A stretch of 64,000 bases of DNA from Halorubrum sp. Hd13 (GCF_002252755.1 NZ_NHOY01000078.1:16516-80515), one strand, 5' to 3'; shown: positions 45,613-54,359, counted from the first letter of the stretch. Program-made: numbers and translations. Notes: generated by a model not told the origin, from the sequence alone.

Positions 45613-45627
45613 GTGTGTTCGACGCAC

Positions 45628-45891
45628 TCATTCAATCTCTACGTCCGGCCGGTCGATACCGGCTTTGAGGTCGGTGAGGTCGCGTTCGAGTCGATCGATG
45701 TGCGTTTCGAGGTCTTCGACGCTCATCAAAGCGAGACGAAGGAACGCCTCGTCCCACTCCGACATCAACGGAAGCTGACCATTCGATGCTGGCGGGTCGT
45801 CCGACTGTCGTATGCGTTTGCGGACGAGTTCTTCGCGAGCGCAGCGCAGTTCTCGACGGAGGAGTTCGTCGTCGTTCATGGGTTCACACAC
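45628..45891 (-). CDS. Small coiled-coil hypothetical protein of the RNA-ligase cassette
   Basis: 87 residues, helical, with heptad-like C-terminal half (VEDLETHIDRLERDLTDLKAGI). First gene of the cassette. An AT-rich TATA-like box on the minus strand at 46003-46010 could drive it with a leader of about 85 bases. The start could also be the internal ATG four codons on (MNDDELLRREL). No family recognised. Confidence 0.6.
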   Translation of the reverse strand: MCEPMNDDELLRRELRCAREELVRKRIRQSDDPPASNGQLPLMSEWDEAFLRLALMSVEDLETHIDRLERDLTDLKAGIDRPDVEIE

Positions 45892-46138
45892 CGGAGTACA
45901 GCCCGCTACGGCCCCGGAAGGGCTGTCGCACGGGCCGTCTCACCGAGTGTGTGGCTTTCCGACCAGCGATCGGAGATTCATGACACGTTGTGCCGAGAGC
46001 CACTATAAATACTTTCTGTGGAGTACACCGGTCCCAGTACAGCCTACCAGTTCCAGCTGTGCACGTCAAATTGTGTGGAAACCGTCCCGGATTGTGAAGG
46101 CAGAATCCTTATGATTGCCTGAACTGAACTGTCGGATC

Positions 46139-46903
46139 ATGAAAGCAGTCGTACTCGCGGCCGGCAAGGGCACGCGCCTCCGCCCGCTCACGGACGACAA
46201 GCCCAAGGGGATGGTCGAGGTCGCCGACAAACCCCTCATCACCCACTGCTTCGATCAGCTGATCGACCTGGGCGCCGACGAACTCATCGTCGTCGTCGGC
46301 TACATGAAGGAGAACATCATCGACCACTACGGCGACGAGTACGAGGGCGTCCCAATCACCTACACCCACCAGCGCGAACAGAACGGGCTCGCCCACGCGC
46401 TGCTCACCGTCGAGGAGCACATCGACGACGACTTCATGCTTATCCTCGGCGACAACATATTTCAAGCCAACCTCCAGGACGTGGTCCGTCGCCAGCGTGA
46501 AGACCGTGCAGACGCCGCCTTCCTCGTCGAGGAGGTCCCCTGGGAGGAGGCCTCCCGCTACGGCGTCTGTGACACCAACCAGTACGGCGAGATTACGGAC
46601 GTCGTCGAGAAGCCAGAAGACCCGCCGAGCAACCTGGTGATGACCGGCTTTTACACCTTCTCACCCGCGATCTTCCACGCGTGTCACCTAGTTCAGCCCT
46701 CCAATCGTGACGAGTACGAGATCAGCGATGCGATCGATCTCCTCATCCAGTCCGGCCGCACCATCGACGCGATCGGCCTCGACGGCTGGCGCATCGATGT
46801 CGGCTATCCTGAGGATCGTGACGAGGCGGAGCGTCGTCTCACTGAGGGTGCCGAGAACGAACCAGAACAGAGTCCAGACAGTACCATTAAATCAGACGGG
46901 TGA
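46139..46903 (+). CDS. aglF: Glucose-1-phosphate uridylyl/thymidylyltransferase AglF
   Basis: 254 residues from ATG 46139. Nucleotide loop KAVVLAAGKGTRLRPLTDDKPKGM at the N-terminus, LGDNIFQANL metal site, VEKPEDPPSNLVMTGFYTF, and the DGWRIDVGYPEDRDEA end are near-identical in style to Haloferax volcanii AglF, the N-glycosylation enzyme that makes UDP-glucose-type donors. Strong C-ending codon bias. Paralog of 18049-18753. First glycan gene beyond the island, so the island separates it from the rest of the cluster. Confidence 0.9.
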   Translation: MKAVVLAAGKGTRLRPLTDDKPKGMVEVADKPLITHCFDQLIDLGADELIVVVGYMKENIIDHYGDEYEGVPITYTHQREQNGLAHALLTVEEHIDDDFMLILGDNIFQANLQDVVRRQREDRADAAFLVEEVPWEEASRYGVCDTNQYGEITDVVEKPEDPPSNLVMTGFYTFSPAIFHACHLVQPSNRDEYEISDAIDLLIQSGRTIDAIGLDGWRIDVGYPEDRDEAERRLTEGAENEPEQSPDSTIKSDG

Positions 46904-47085
46904 TTTTCGGACGGTTTCGGTGAAAACAAGAATCGAATAATCTGTCTTATCTTGGACTCTTATACCAGAGTGTCGAGTGTACTTTAGTTGTAAGTCAGCG
47001 CTCTCTCAGGAAATCAACACCATATACAAAACCTATTTTAGACGCCAAGCTTCCCAGATGTCCGCTCCGGACCGCTCACCGACAG
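46904..47085. other. Convergent spacer
   Basis: AT-rich, between two convergent genes; probably holds terminators. Nothing else seen. Confidence 0.3.
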
Positions 47086-48489
47086 TTACCTGCGAATCGT
47101 CGACATGACATCAAGTCCAACCTTCCAAATCTGGCGCACAACGAGCTTCAGATCGTAGGTGAACGACTGCTGTTTGACGTACTGCAGATCATATCGAAGC
47201 TTCTCTTCGGGATCCGTGCTTTTCGCGCCATTCACCTGCGCGAGTCCTGTGAGCCCCGGCTTAACGAACCACCGCTTGCGCCACGACTGTTCTTGCGCCT
47301 CCAACAACGATTCTTCCTCAGTCCACACGGCTCGAGGGCCGACAACGCTCATGTCGCCGACGAGAATTGACCACAGCTGAGGAATCTCATCAAGATGGGT
47401 CTGTCGCAACACGCGCCCTACACGCGTAATCCGGCCATTCTCATCATCGTCAATCGGCTCAACGGATTCACTCTCTGGCTTCATCGACCGGAATTTGAAC
47501 ACTTCGAACGTCTCACCGAACACCGCCGTACGGTCTTGACTGTACAGGATCGGCCCACCATCATTCATCTTGATTACCACCGCAATTACACAGATGACGG
47601 GACTCAACAGGACCAGCCCGGCCACAGCAAACACAACATCGAAGCCGCGCTTGAGCATGTGGTCTTGGATGTCCCACGGCTCAACATCGACGCTGACGAG
47701 TGCGCCGACCTCGCTGTCTGCAGTCAACACGCGGTCAGCTTGATCGCGGTGAACAAGCGCATCAACACCGTGTTCATAACACGCGTCAAGCGCACCGAAG
47801 AACTCAGCCCGATCGGTATGGTTGAACGCTAACACAACAGTATCGACATCGTACTCGACGAGGACATCCTCAATCCGCGACAGCCCACCGATCCGGTCGA
47901 CTCCACTGAGCTGGAGGCCCCCATCGGCAATTGCGGGCGTCTGCTTCGCCGATGTCCCAGCCGTAATTACACTCGTCGGGCAGAGATACCCCAGAAGGGG
48001 AATATCGATGTCAGCCGCCAGTGTTTCGATCGCGTCTGGATCATCCCCGACGATGATCGCACGTTGGGAGTCACCGTCCGGCCGCCGCCGAATCCAGACA
48101 AACCACGCGGGCAACACCACGAGCAACAGCGGGGTGATCGCGATCAGTGTCGTCCGCGGGAGCCGATAGGTATAATCAAAATACCCGATTGCCGCAAGCG
48201 TGAGCATGGCGACCAGCACCCGCTTTTGGGTGAGCGCGATGGTGTCGAGAATCCGCCGCGGCCGTGGCTTGTACAGCGGCAGAAACGCCGCCGTCACGAT
48301 GAGGACGGTCGTCACCAGCTCAAAGACAAGCTCGGCACCCATTGGCGCGTCCGCCGCCAGCCGCCCAACGACTGGCAGGCGGGTGAACAGCGCGTGCACA
48401 ACGCTACTGTTGGCAGCGATAACAGCAAGGGCAGTAATGACTGCGACACCGCCAACGCTGCGCAGTCGGTACTGCCACCCGGAGAGCAT
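47086..48489 (-). CDS. WbaP-like polyprenyl glycosylphosphotransferase
   Basis: 467 residues. Four membrane helices in the first 130 residues, a soluble CoA-binding-like domain (about 140-260, AIIVGDDPDAIETLAADID), then the bacterial sugar-transferase catalytic domain. The latter includes KRGFDVVFAVAGLVLLSPV, GGPILYSQDRTAVFGETFEVFKFRSM, the TRVGRVLRQTHLDEIPQLW block, SVVGPRAVW and KPGLTGLAQVNG. It transfers sugar-1-phosphate to the lipid carrier, starting glycan assembly. Same family as WbaP/WcaJ and the archaeal equivalents. Confidence 0.9.
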   Translation of the reverse strand: MLSGWQYRLRSVGGVAVITALAVIAANSSVVHALFTRLPVVGRLAADAPMGAELVFELVTTVLIVTAAFLPLYKPRPRRILDTIALTQKRVLVAMLTLAAIGYFDYTYRLPRTTLIAITPLLLVVLPAWFVWIRRRPDGDSQRAIIVGDDPDAIETLAADIDIPLLGYLCPTSVITAGTSAKQTPAIADGGLQLSGVDRIGGLSRIEDVLVEYDVDTVVLAFNHTDRAEFFGALDACYEHGVDALVHRDQADRVLTADSEVGALVSVDVEPWDIQDHMLKRGFDVVFAVAGLVLLSPVICVIAVVIKMNDGGPILYSQDRTAVFGETFEVFKFRSMKPESESVEPIDDDENGRITRVGRVLRQTHLDEIPQLWSILVGDMSVVGPRAVWTEEESLLEAQEQSWRKRWFVKPGLTGLAQVNGAKSTDPEEKLRYDLQYVKQQSFTYDLKLVVRQIWKVGLDVMSTIRR

Positions 48490-48921
48490 TACTCAGCCCT
48501 TTGGACGGAGCTATATAAATCAACTGCGATAGATGTGACAGCAACGTGGTGACAGTAGCACTCGTAAACACACAACTCGGCGTCACACCCAGGATACGCT
48601 CGTGGTGTGCGCCGTGTGGAACCGATCCACAAAGGCCATCCCAGCCACAGGTCGGTTGCTGGGACATAGCAGTGAGAGACAAACACTGAGCGAAGCCACA
48701 GATACATTACCCGGGATGGTCGTTATCTTATCGCTGAAGCGCCAATCTGTGTCGCCCGTGACTGCGTGACACGGCGCTTCAGCAGTTCTACAGGCCAAGT
48801 GAGAGCCCTCGCCGGTTGTGTTAAGCTGCTCGAGAGTGTGGTGTGTCAGATTCGGCCCACGGCTAACGACGCAGGCATTCTCTTTGCTCGTAAAATAAAT
48901 CTAACGTATTGATTAGTTAAG
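48490..48921. other. Intergenic, no gene seen
   Basis: A 430-base stretch with only short, featureless frames. A TAAAATAAAT box at 48891-48900 could be the promoter of the hairpin RNA that follows. Confidence 0.35.
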
Positions 48922-48988
48922 AGGTTAGCTTTCAATAGGGACCGTTGGTCCCTGCTGAGAGCGGGTTCCTCTCCCACCCGCTTCTTTT
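48922..48988 (+). ncRNA. Candidate double-hairpin small RNA
   Basis: Two tidy hairpins lie side by side. The first has a 7-bp stem (48937-48943 with 48947-48953, loop GTT). The second has a 6-bp stem (48961-48966 with 48976-48981). The T-rich run TTCTTTT follows at 48982-48988. An A/T box about 25 bases before the predicted 5' end could start it. The structure is seen; expression is inferred. It could also be a terminator of an unseen transcript. Confidence 0.35.
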
Positions 48989-49136
48989 CAATCTGTTTGC
49001 CTCACACAATCCTCATCAGTACGACGACAGACCGAGAGTTTCACTAACACGCCCACGACTCCAGCGGTGGGGTACAGGGTGGCTGGTCGGTATGCCGGAC
49101 AGTTTTTCTTAAATATGTAGCAGGCGGTCTGGCGTC

Positions 49137-49253
49137 ATGGTTGCGACCTCCCTAGGTGTCCTCTCGGGTACGTCACCGGCAGTGGCTCTCGCTGTGGTCG
49201 GCGCCCTCATTCTTGGACTTGCGATAGCGTGCACCGTAATATCAAATAACTAA
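49137..49253 (+). CDS. 38-residue hydrophobic membrane protein
   Basis: A short frame reading MVATSLGVLSGTSPAVALAV, then a strongly hydrophobic helix and the end ISNN. A TTAAATAT box at 49109-49116 lies 21-28 bases before the ATG, the correct spacing for a leaderless gene. No homolog is known to me. Its single-pass topology suggests a small membrane regulator or assembly factor. Confidence 0.5.
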   Translation: MVATSLGVLSGTSPAVALAVVGALILGLAIACTVISNN

Positions 49254-49447
49254 CTTTTATTTGACCCCCCGAGAATCAGAAATCTACCGGGGACGGTGAA
49301 TGTCACCTCACAGAATCGGTACTACCGAGTTTTGAGAATCTTCACACCCCTTACCAGACTAGAGACAAATCACACAACTCCCAGACAGTCACACATTCAT
49401 AAAAGATAATAAACACTTTTTGAGAAGCGGAGAGAGTTTGTGTCTGC
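49254..49447. other. Promoter region of the following surface protein
   Basis: CATAAAAG at 49398-49405 and AATAAAC just after it are TATA-like words 40-50 bases before the ATG at 49448. Nothing else was recognised. Confidence 0.4.
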
Positions 49448-50959
49448 ATGGACGTTGCCACAAGAAAACTCATTGCAGTCGCACTAGCAGCAGTGATGCT
49501 GAGCTCCGTCGTGGGGGTCGTTGGAGCCCAGGAACTGCGGCCACAAGTCGCCTCGTCGACAAACACCGATGCGACAGTCGCATTCTCCGATCAGACGACA
49601 GACGGGACCTCGGTCACTGTGGATTCGGTAAACATGTCAGACGGCGGGTTCGTGGTGATTCACGACGATAGCCTGCTCGAGGGAGAGGTCACTGGGAGCG
49701 TGATCGGCGTCTCGGAGTATCTTGAGCCCGGAGAAACTGAGAACGTCTCAGTCACGCTGTTCGATGGCGTCCCAGGAGCGACGTTCAACCAAACGGAGCT
49801 CACCGAGAATCAGACGCTGATCGCGATGCCGCATCGCGACACGAACGCCAACGAGACGTACGACTTCGTCGCGACCAACGGGTCGGAAGACGGACCGTAC
49901 GTTGCCAATGAGACGGCGATCACTGATGCGGCGAACGTCAGTGTGGAGACCCAACAGACAGCCGGTGAATCGTTCGTCGTAGCCGATCTGAGTGCGCCTG
50001 CAGTCATCGAACAGGGCGATACGCTCAACGTCACCGCCACCATCGAAAACCCCAACGATGAGGCCGACACGCAGACCGTCGAGTACCGCTTCGATGGGAA
50101 TGTGTCGGCCCGTGAGGAGATCAGTCTTGAGGCCGGCGAGTCCACAGCGATCAGTACCTCGGTCAACACGTCTGAGCTCGCGGCCGACACGTACATCCAC
50201 GGCGTCTACACGCGGACAGACGGGCAACCGGCCCAGGTGCAGGTTGTTGATGAGATCGCTTCGTTTGAGGTCACTGGTCTCTCCGCCCCCGACGCTGTGA
50301 CCGCCGGCGACACCGTTACCGTGGACGCCACCATCGAGAACCCCAATGAGTTCGCCATTGACCAGCCGGTTCAGTTCCGGTTTGAGGGCGACCTCGTCGA
50401 GACACGAAACGTTGATCTTAACGGTGAAAGCTCAACGACCGTGCAGTTCGAGTTCGGCACCGAGGGAACGCCGCCGGGGACGTACATCCACAGCGTCTTC
50501 TCGAACGATTTCGGACAAGACGCGATCATCACCGTCGAAGCGCCGGACGACGCGCCCCCGACAGACGGTGAGGACGACGGTGATGGTGACGACGCTGAAG
50601 ACGGCGATGATGCCGAGGACGGCGAAGACGGAGACGATGGCGACGATGCTGAGAACGGTGACGATACGCAAGATAGCGACGATAGCGCAGGAGAAAACGG
50701 AGACGATGCTAATGACGGCGATGAGAGCGATGACGGAACCGACAGTGATGGCGGTGCCGACGAAGATAACGGTGGAACTGACGACGGGACCGACGGAGAC
50801 GATGCCGCAGACGGTGACGACGAAGCGAACGGGGAGAATACAGAGAACGGCGACGACAGTGATAGCAACGACGACGAAACCGACGGCAACGGGAATGATG
50901 ACGGCAACAACAGCGAAGATGGTGATGACCAGCAGTCGGACTCGCCTGAGGACGGGTAG
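49448..50959 (+). CDS. DUF7282/CARDB surface protein with long acidic tail
   Basis: 503 residues. Signal peptide 1-27 (ends VVGAQ). A DUF7282-like domain (about 40-110, VTVDSVNMSDGGFVVIHDDS) is followed by two Ig/CARDB-like repeats (about 176-275 and 275-375) resembling the last Ig domain of the S-layer protein. The final 130 residues are almost only Asp, Gly, Glu, Asn and Ser. There is no PGF-CTERM or other anchor, so it is either secreted or held by ionic contacts in the cell wall. Several N-glycosylation sequons are present. Confidence 0.82.
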   Translation: MDVATRKLIAVALAAVMLSSVVGVVGAQELRPQVASSTNTDATVAFSDQTTDGTSVTVDSVNMSDGGFVVIHDDSLLEGEVTGSVIGVSEYLEPGETENVSVTLFDGVPGATFNQTELTENQTLIAMPHRDTNANETYDFVATNGSEDGPYVANETAITDAANVSVETQQTAGESFVVADLSAPAVIEQGDTLNVTATIENPNDEADTQTVEYRFDGNVSAREEISLEAGESTAISTSVNTSELAADTYIHGVYTRTDGQPAQVQVVDEIASFEVTGLSAPDAVTAGDTVTVDATIENPNEFAIDQPVQFRFEGDLVETRNVDLNGESSTTVQFEFGTEGTPPGTYIHSVFSNDFGQDAIITVEAPDDAPPTDGEDDGDGDDAEDGDDAEDGEDGDDGDDAENGDDTQDSDDSAGENGDDANDGDESDDGTDSDGGADEDNGGTDDGTDGDDAADGDDEANGENTENGDDSDSNDDETDGNGNDDGNNSEDGDDQQSDSPEDG

Positions 50960-51080
50960 CTAACCCCCGTTCACAGGGTCTCTCCAACAACCGATGTCCG
51001 GATCGGTATATTTTCTCGACGCCTTGTTCGACACACCGGTCAACGATGTGTTTCGAGAGGGTGTGAAGGAAGTGGTCTTT

Positions 51081-51250
51081 ACCTCGGGCGCTCTTCTGGC
51101 GGAGATTGTTGATACGGAATTGTTGCGGCGGTCGATAACCACAATCAGCACCCAGACACGTTCTCCAGTGGACTTTCAGATCAGCGGAACTCTCGTAGAA
51201 TCGCAGGACAGTTCGTCATCAACAATGTGCTACACATAAGCGACCTCGGG
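51081..51250. repeat. 8-bp target-site duplication flanking the MITE
   Basis: ACCTCGGG occurs at 51081-51088 and again at 51243-51250, immediately outside the two ends of the 154-bp element. Eight bases is the usual IS1595-family duplication length. Confidence 0.8.
51089..51242. mobile_element. 154-bp MITE with IS1595-type ends
   Basis: The left end CGCTCTTCTGGCGGAGATTG continues TTGAT. The right end, read inward on the other strand, is CGCTTATGTGTAGCACATTG continuing TTGAT. These match each other and the ends of the full element at 51512-53453 (CGCTCTT..GTAG.A.ATTGTTGAT). The element has no room for a transposase, so it must be moved in trans by an IS1595-family enzyme, possibly the neighbouring one before it was broken. 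Direct repeats of 8 bp flank it. Confidence 0.78.
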
Positions 51251-51511
51251 AAATCCGCTTAGTGAAGAATCCAGATGGGCAGTGGACGACTCGTGATCCC
51301 CGTGTCGGAGTGACTCCTCAAAATAAAAGCCGGGACGGAGCAATTGACAATCATGATGCCGTCATTGAGGCGGTAAAAGGCGATAGCGGGCGGTCTCCAA
51401 CCGACGAGGAGATACGTGACCTCGGTGTTGATCCTGAAGTCGCTCAGTCACAGAGCGACGAGCTTCCCGACTTTCCAGCGTTCGCCTTCGGTCATACATA
51501 TTCATGTCATA
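51251..51511 (+). pseudogene. HicB-like antitoxin remnant cut by mobile elements
   Basis: The frame reads REIRLVKNPDGQWTTRDP, GVTPQNKSRDGAIDNHDAV, then EAVKGDSGRSPTDEEIRDLG and SQSDELPDF. This is the pattern of haloarchaeal HicB-family antitoxins (EDGxWTARDxxTGVTTQGxSREEALxNLDxxV...PTDEELRxxGxDP). The 5' end is interrupted by the MITE. The 3' end runs into the IS1595 element, and beyond that element the frame could continue at 53463-53569. No HicA partner was found. Probably inactive. Confidence 0.6.
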
Positions 51512-52415
51512 CGCTCTTGTGTAGCACATTGTTGATTTCAGAGGGTTGCTTTGACGGCGTGTTTGAGCGCTTTTCGTCCGGGTTTGCGGTAGAGCTCTCG
51601 TCTGAGTTGGAACGCTCGGAGATACTGTGTGAGGCGATCTTTTGAGATACCTCGATGCGGCGAGAGCCACCGTCGCGCCAGCGACGCGTGGCTCTCGCAG
51701 GTATTCACGTGGACCGTGTCGTTGGCGTACTCACCGTCTCGGTGAACGACGTATTCGCGGTCGAATTGCTCACCTTCATCAAGTGGATCGTACGCGCAAA
51801 ATCCGTCGGTATAGACGGTGAGAGGCTCCTGCTGGCGGTCAGCCAGCAGGAGCCGGATCGTCGATTCGTCTGCGGATTTCGCCGGCACAACGTACCGTTG
51901 CTCGGTGCCACGATCCACGAGGACGAACACGGGCGGTTTGTCTTGATCATACCTTCCGCGTCCGCGTCGAGAGAGGCCGCGAGAGCGCGACCACCGGTCG
52001 CGCTCGCGGCCTTTCAAGCCGGCAGAGACGTAGAATTCGTCAATTTTGACTGGGCCACGGAGATCGAGTGACGGCGCGTCGAGCGCTTCAGCGAAGCGTT
52101 CGACACGCCTGTGAATCGTTTTGTAGGTGACCTCGATTTCGCACTGTAACTGCCTGAGACTTGTGTTAAACCGCAAAAACGCGTAGATCGAAAACAGCCA
52201 CTTGCGGAGTGCGATCTTCGAGTGAGCGAAGATTGTGCCGGTCTTATCGTTGAACGTGCGGCCGCAATCCTTACAGAGATACCGCTGAAAGTGCCCGTAG
52301 CTGCCGTTTCTGACCGTTCGGTCAGAACGGCAGCGAGGACAAGAAACGCCGTCACGCCAGCGAACCTGCTGTAACAGGTCCGCTGCGACCGATTCCGACC
52401 CAAACACATCCAGCG

Positions 52416-53347
52416 GGCCGTGTTTAGACGCCGTGTAGAGGCGTTCTCTCCCGGAAGTATGAGTGATTGAAGCGGGAAGAGTCGAGTATGCCCACCCAAC
52501 TCGCCCGCTTCACCGACCGTTGCGTCGATTTATCTCAAAAAGCTGTCGTTGGTGACCCAGATCCACCACTTGAGACGGGTGAGGGTGGGTATGCAGATTG
52601 GGTAATCGTCGCACTTCACTGTCTGAGAGAGTATCTCGATCACCCGTATCGACGGTTGCTCGATGTGCTTCAAGAGATGCCGAGGATCGTCTCTAAGCTC
52701 GGTCTCACCGCGGACGAACTCCCGGATTTTACCACGGTTGTACCAGAAAGCAGGATCTCAAGATGCGTATCTGGCGCGTTCTCTTGCGAGCTTCTGCGTC
52801 ACTCCACAAGTTCGGCGAAGTGCAGGCAATCGACGCAACTGGTTTTCAGCGACACAAAGCCAGTCGGCAGTACGTGATCCGCGTCGGCTACAACTTCGAC
52901 GACATCAAAACTACGGCACTGGTGGACTGCGATTCGACGGCGGTCATCGACGTACATTTTTCGATGAAACAGCCACACGACACCCAGATCGGCCGGCAGG
53001 TGCTCACCAGAAATTTGGAGCAGCTGAACACCGTCGTCGCCGACAAAGGCTACGACTGGGACGCGCTTCGGCACGAACTCAGAGACGCTGGCGTGCGTCC
53101 AGTCATTAAAATCTTGAGTTCTACCCGCTCGACAAAGCGCACAACGCTCGTCACGACGAGGACATCTACCACCGCCGCTCACTCGTCGAGGCAATCTTCT
53201 ACGCCCTGAAGCGTCGGTTCGGTGAGAAGTTACGTGCCAGAACGTGGTTTGGCCAGTTTAGAGAACTCGTTCTAAAGGCCACCGTCAGAAACATAGAACA
53301 GGCCGTCAGTCACTCACAACCGTGATCTCACGCGTCTAAACAAGCCC
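52416..53347 (+). mobile_element. IS5-family insertion sequence nested in the IS1595 transposase
   Basis: 932 bp. The terminal inverted repeats GGCCGTGTTTAGACGC (52416-52431) and GCGTCTAAACAAGCCC (53332-53347) match at 14 of 16 positions. A 9-bp direct repeat flanks the element. It carries one damaged transposase gene. The insertion is later than the IS1595 insertion, giving a clear order of events. Confidence 0.85.
52488..53325 (+). pseudogene. IS5-family transposase with two frameshifts
   Basis: Three frames read together give one IS5-type transposase. MPTQLARFTDRC with GGYADWVIVALHCLREYLDH comes first. A one-base loss near 52740 leads to AIDATGFQRHKASRQYV (first catalytic Asp) and VVADKGYDWDALRHELRDAG (second Asp). 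A second frame change near 53112 leads to HRRSLVEAIFYALKRRFGEKL (catalytic Glu), with the end NIEQAVSHSQP at 53325. Both frameshifts look like single-base losses, so the element cannot move by itself. Confidence 0.83.
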
Positions 53348-53462
53348 CATCCAGCGGAATCATTCGTGTCGGACACCGCTGACGCGGTGTCCTTGTCCTC
53401 TTCGACTCCACAGCGACAGCTCACCAGTATCAACAATCTCCTACGGAAGAGCGCATGTCATA

Positions 53463-53870
53463 TTCGTACTCATAGCCTTCGGGCGGAAGGCATTCAGTAC
53501 GAGCCTTCTCTGGGACAGATCAACCTCGACACAATCAGAATCGTCGACACACCGCGATCCCACCCGTGAGTTCTCAGAGACATCCGACCGCGGATTTTCG
53601 TAGTTCGTATTCTGGCACCGGATACTCACGGACTTCCCAACGAAGCGTTCAGATTTCTTTACTCGAAACACGGCGCGAGGATTTGCAGTATACAGCCTCT
53701 AAGTCAGCGACGACAGTTTTGAAAACCATTGGGTCGGTTGGAGACGGTCGGGGTCTAGCACGTCGATACACTGGTTTGAGAGACTAGTACGGTCCAAGTT
53801 CCGGACAGTGAGTAGTTCACGAAGACCATCTGGATTGTAGTCCGTGTCGGAGACGATCAGTTCTTTCCCT
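53463..53870. other. Spacer after the insertion elements
   Basis: The first 107 bases may continue the HicB-like frame. The rest contains only short frames without features. Confidence 0.3.
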
Positions 53871-54266
53871 TCAGGTCGGACTGTCGCTGCAATCGTCAGG
53901 AATCGACAGCAACGGCTCGCTCAAATTTCTCACGCGCTTCGGTGAGGTCTGCCTCACCTGCTGAAAACACCTCACTAGCGAGAAATTCGGAAATACAGGC
54001 TCTGTTAAAACCCTCAGCAAGTGATATGTTCTGCTCAGATTGCGGTCAACATAGGACCTCACAGTCCACGAGAATTCATCAGCAATCGTAGCAGCATAGC
54101 TAAAGTCAGCACCATCACAACGGTGAATGTAATTGCGATGATAAGAGTCCCAGTACCGATCATACCTGTTCTCAAGTGTACAACCTGAATAACACATCGG
54201 CTCAAAGATTCCTCTGGGACTTTTCGGGCCGATCAGCTCGTACTCTTCAGCGACCAGACGTACCAT
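53871..54266 (-). CDS. Hypothetical protein, doubtful
   Basis: 131-codon frame. The first 90 residues look protein-like (MVRLVAEEYELIGPK, then YDRYWDSYHRNYIHRCDGADFSY), with aromatic and His residues. The last 40 residues are Ser/Arg-rich and look random, as in a gene with a damaged 3' end. No family recognised. It may be a broken gene of the same mobile-element graveyard. Confidence 0.35.
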   Translation of the reverse strand: MVRLVAEEYELIGPKSPRGIFEPMCYSGCTLENRYDRYWDSYHRNYIHRCDGADFSYAATIADEFSWTVRSYVDRNLSRTYHLLRVLTEPVFPNFSLVRCFQQVRQTSPKRVRNLSEPLLSIPDDCSDSPT

Positions 54267-54359
54267 GCGATAATATGTCTGAAAAGTAGGATTTCAACAG
54301 AGCCGCGTTCCAACACAATCCGAAGGCTGAAGCCCTGTGAGTGTTTCAATCACGAGACG

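Larger units (their letters stand above)
52407..53356. repeat. 9-bp target-site duplication of the nested IS5 element
   Basis: CATCCAGCG is present at 52407-52415 and 53348-53356, directly outside the terminal inverted repeats. Joining the two flanks restores the reading frame MIPLDVFGSES of the IS1595 transposase, which confirms the insertion point. Confidence 0.85.
51538..53363 (-). pseudogene. IS1595 (ISXO2-like) transposase, interrupted near its start
   Basis: The 289-codon body (52407 to 51538) has the zinc ribbon CPRC...CKDC near residues 22-47, VKIDEFYVSAG and VYTDGFCAYD for two catalytic Asp, and HVNTCESHASLARRWLSPHRG for the last part of the DDN-type site. The natural start is MIPLDVFGSES, with its ATG at 53363-53361. 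The first codons lie on the far side of the IS5 insertion. The ATG at 52407 is thus a chance internal start created at the junction. A shortened product without four or five residues might still be made, but it would lack its promoter. Confidence 0.83.
51512..53453 (-). mobile_element. IS1595-family insertion sequence, carrying a nested IS5-family copy
   Basis: The ends CGCTCTTGTGTAGCACATTG (left) and the complement of CAATCTCCTACGGAAGAGCG (right) form imperfect inverted repeats of about 25 bp ending ATTGTTGAT. CATGTCATA stands directly outside both ends (51503-51511 and 53454-53462), a target duplication. Removing the inner element (52416-53347 plus one 9-base repeat) leaves a 1.0-kb element with one transposase gene on the minus strand. 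The transposase is interrupted after its fourth codon or so, so this copy is dead. Confidence 0.82.

Noticed and set aside
51361..51670. Frames on both strands crossing the left end of the IS1595 element
   Set aside because: They cross a mobile-element boundary and read into the transposase antisense; artefacts.
53366..53569. 67-codon plus frame after the insertion elements
   Set aside because: It spans the IS1595 end and its target repeat, so it is a chance fusion; only the part after 53463 might belong to the HicB-like frame.
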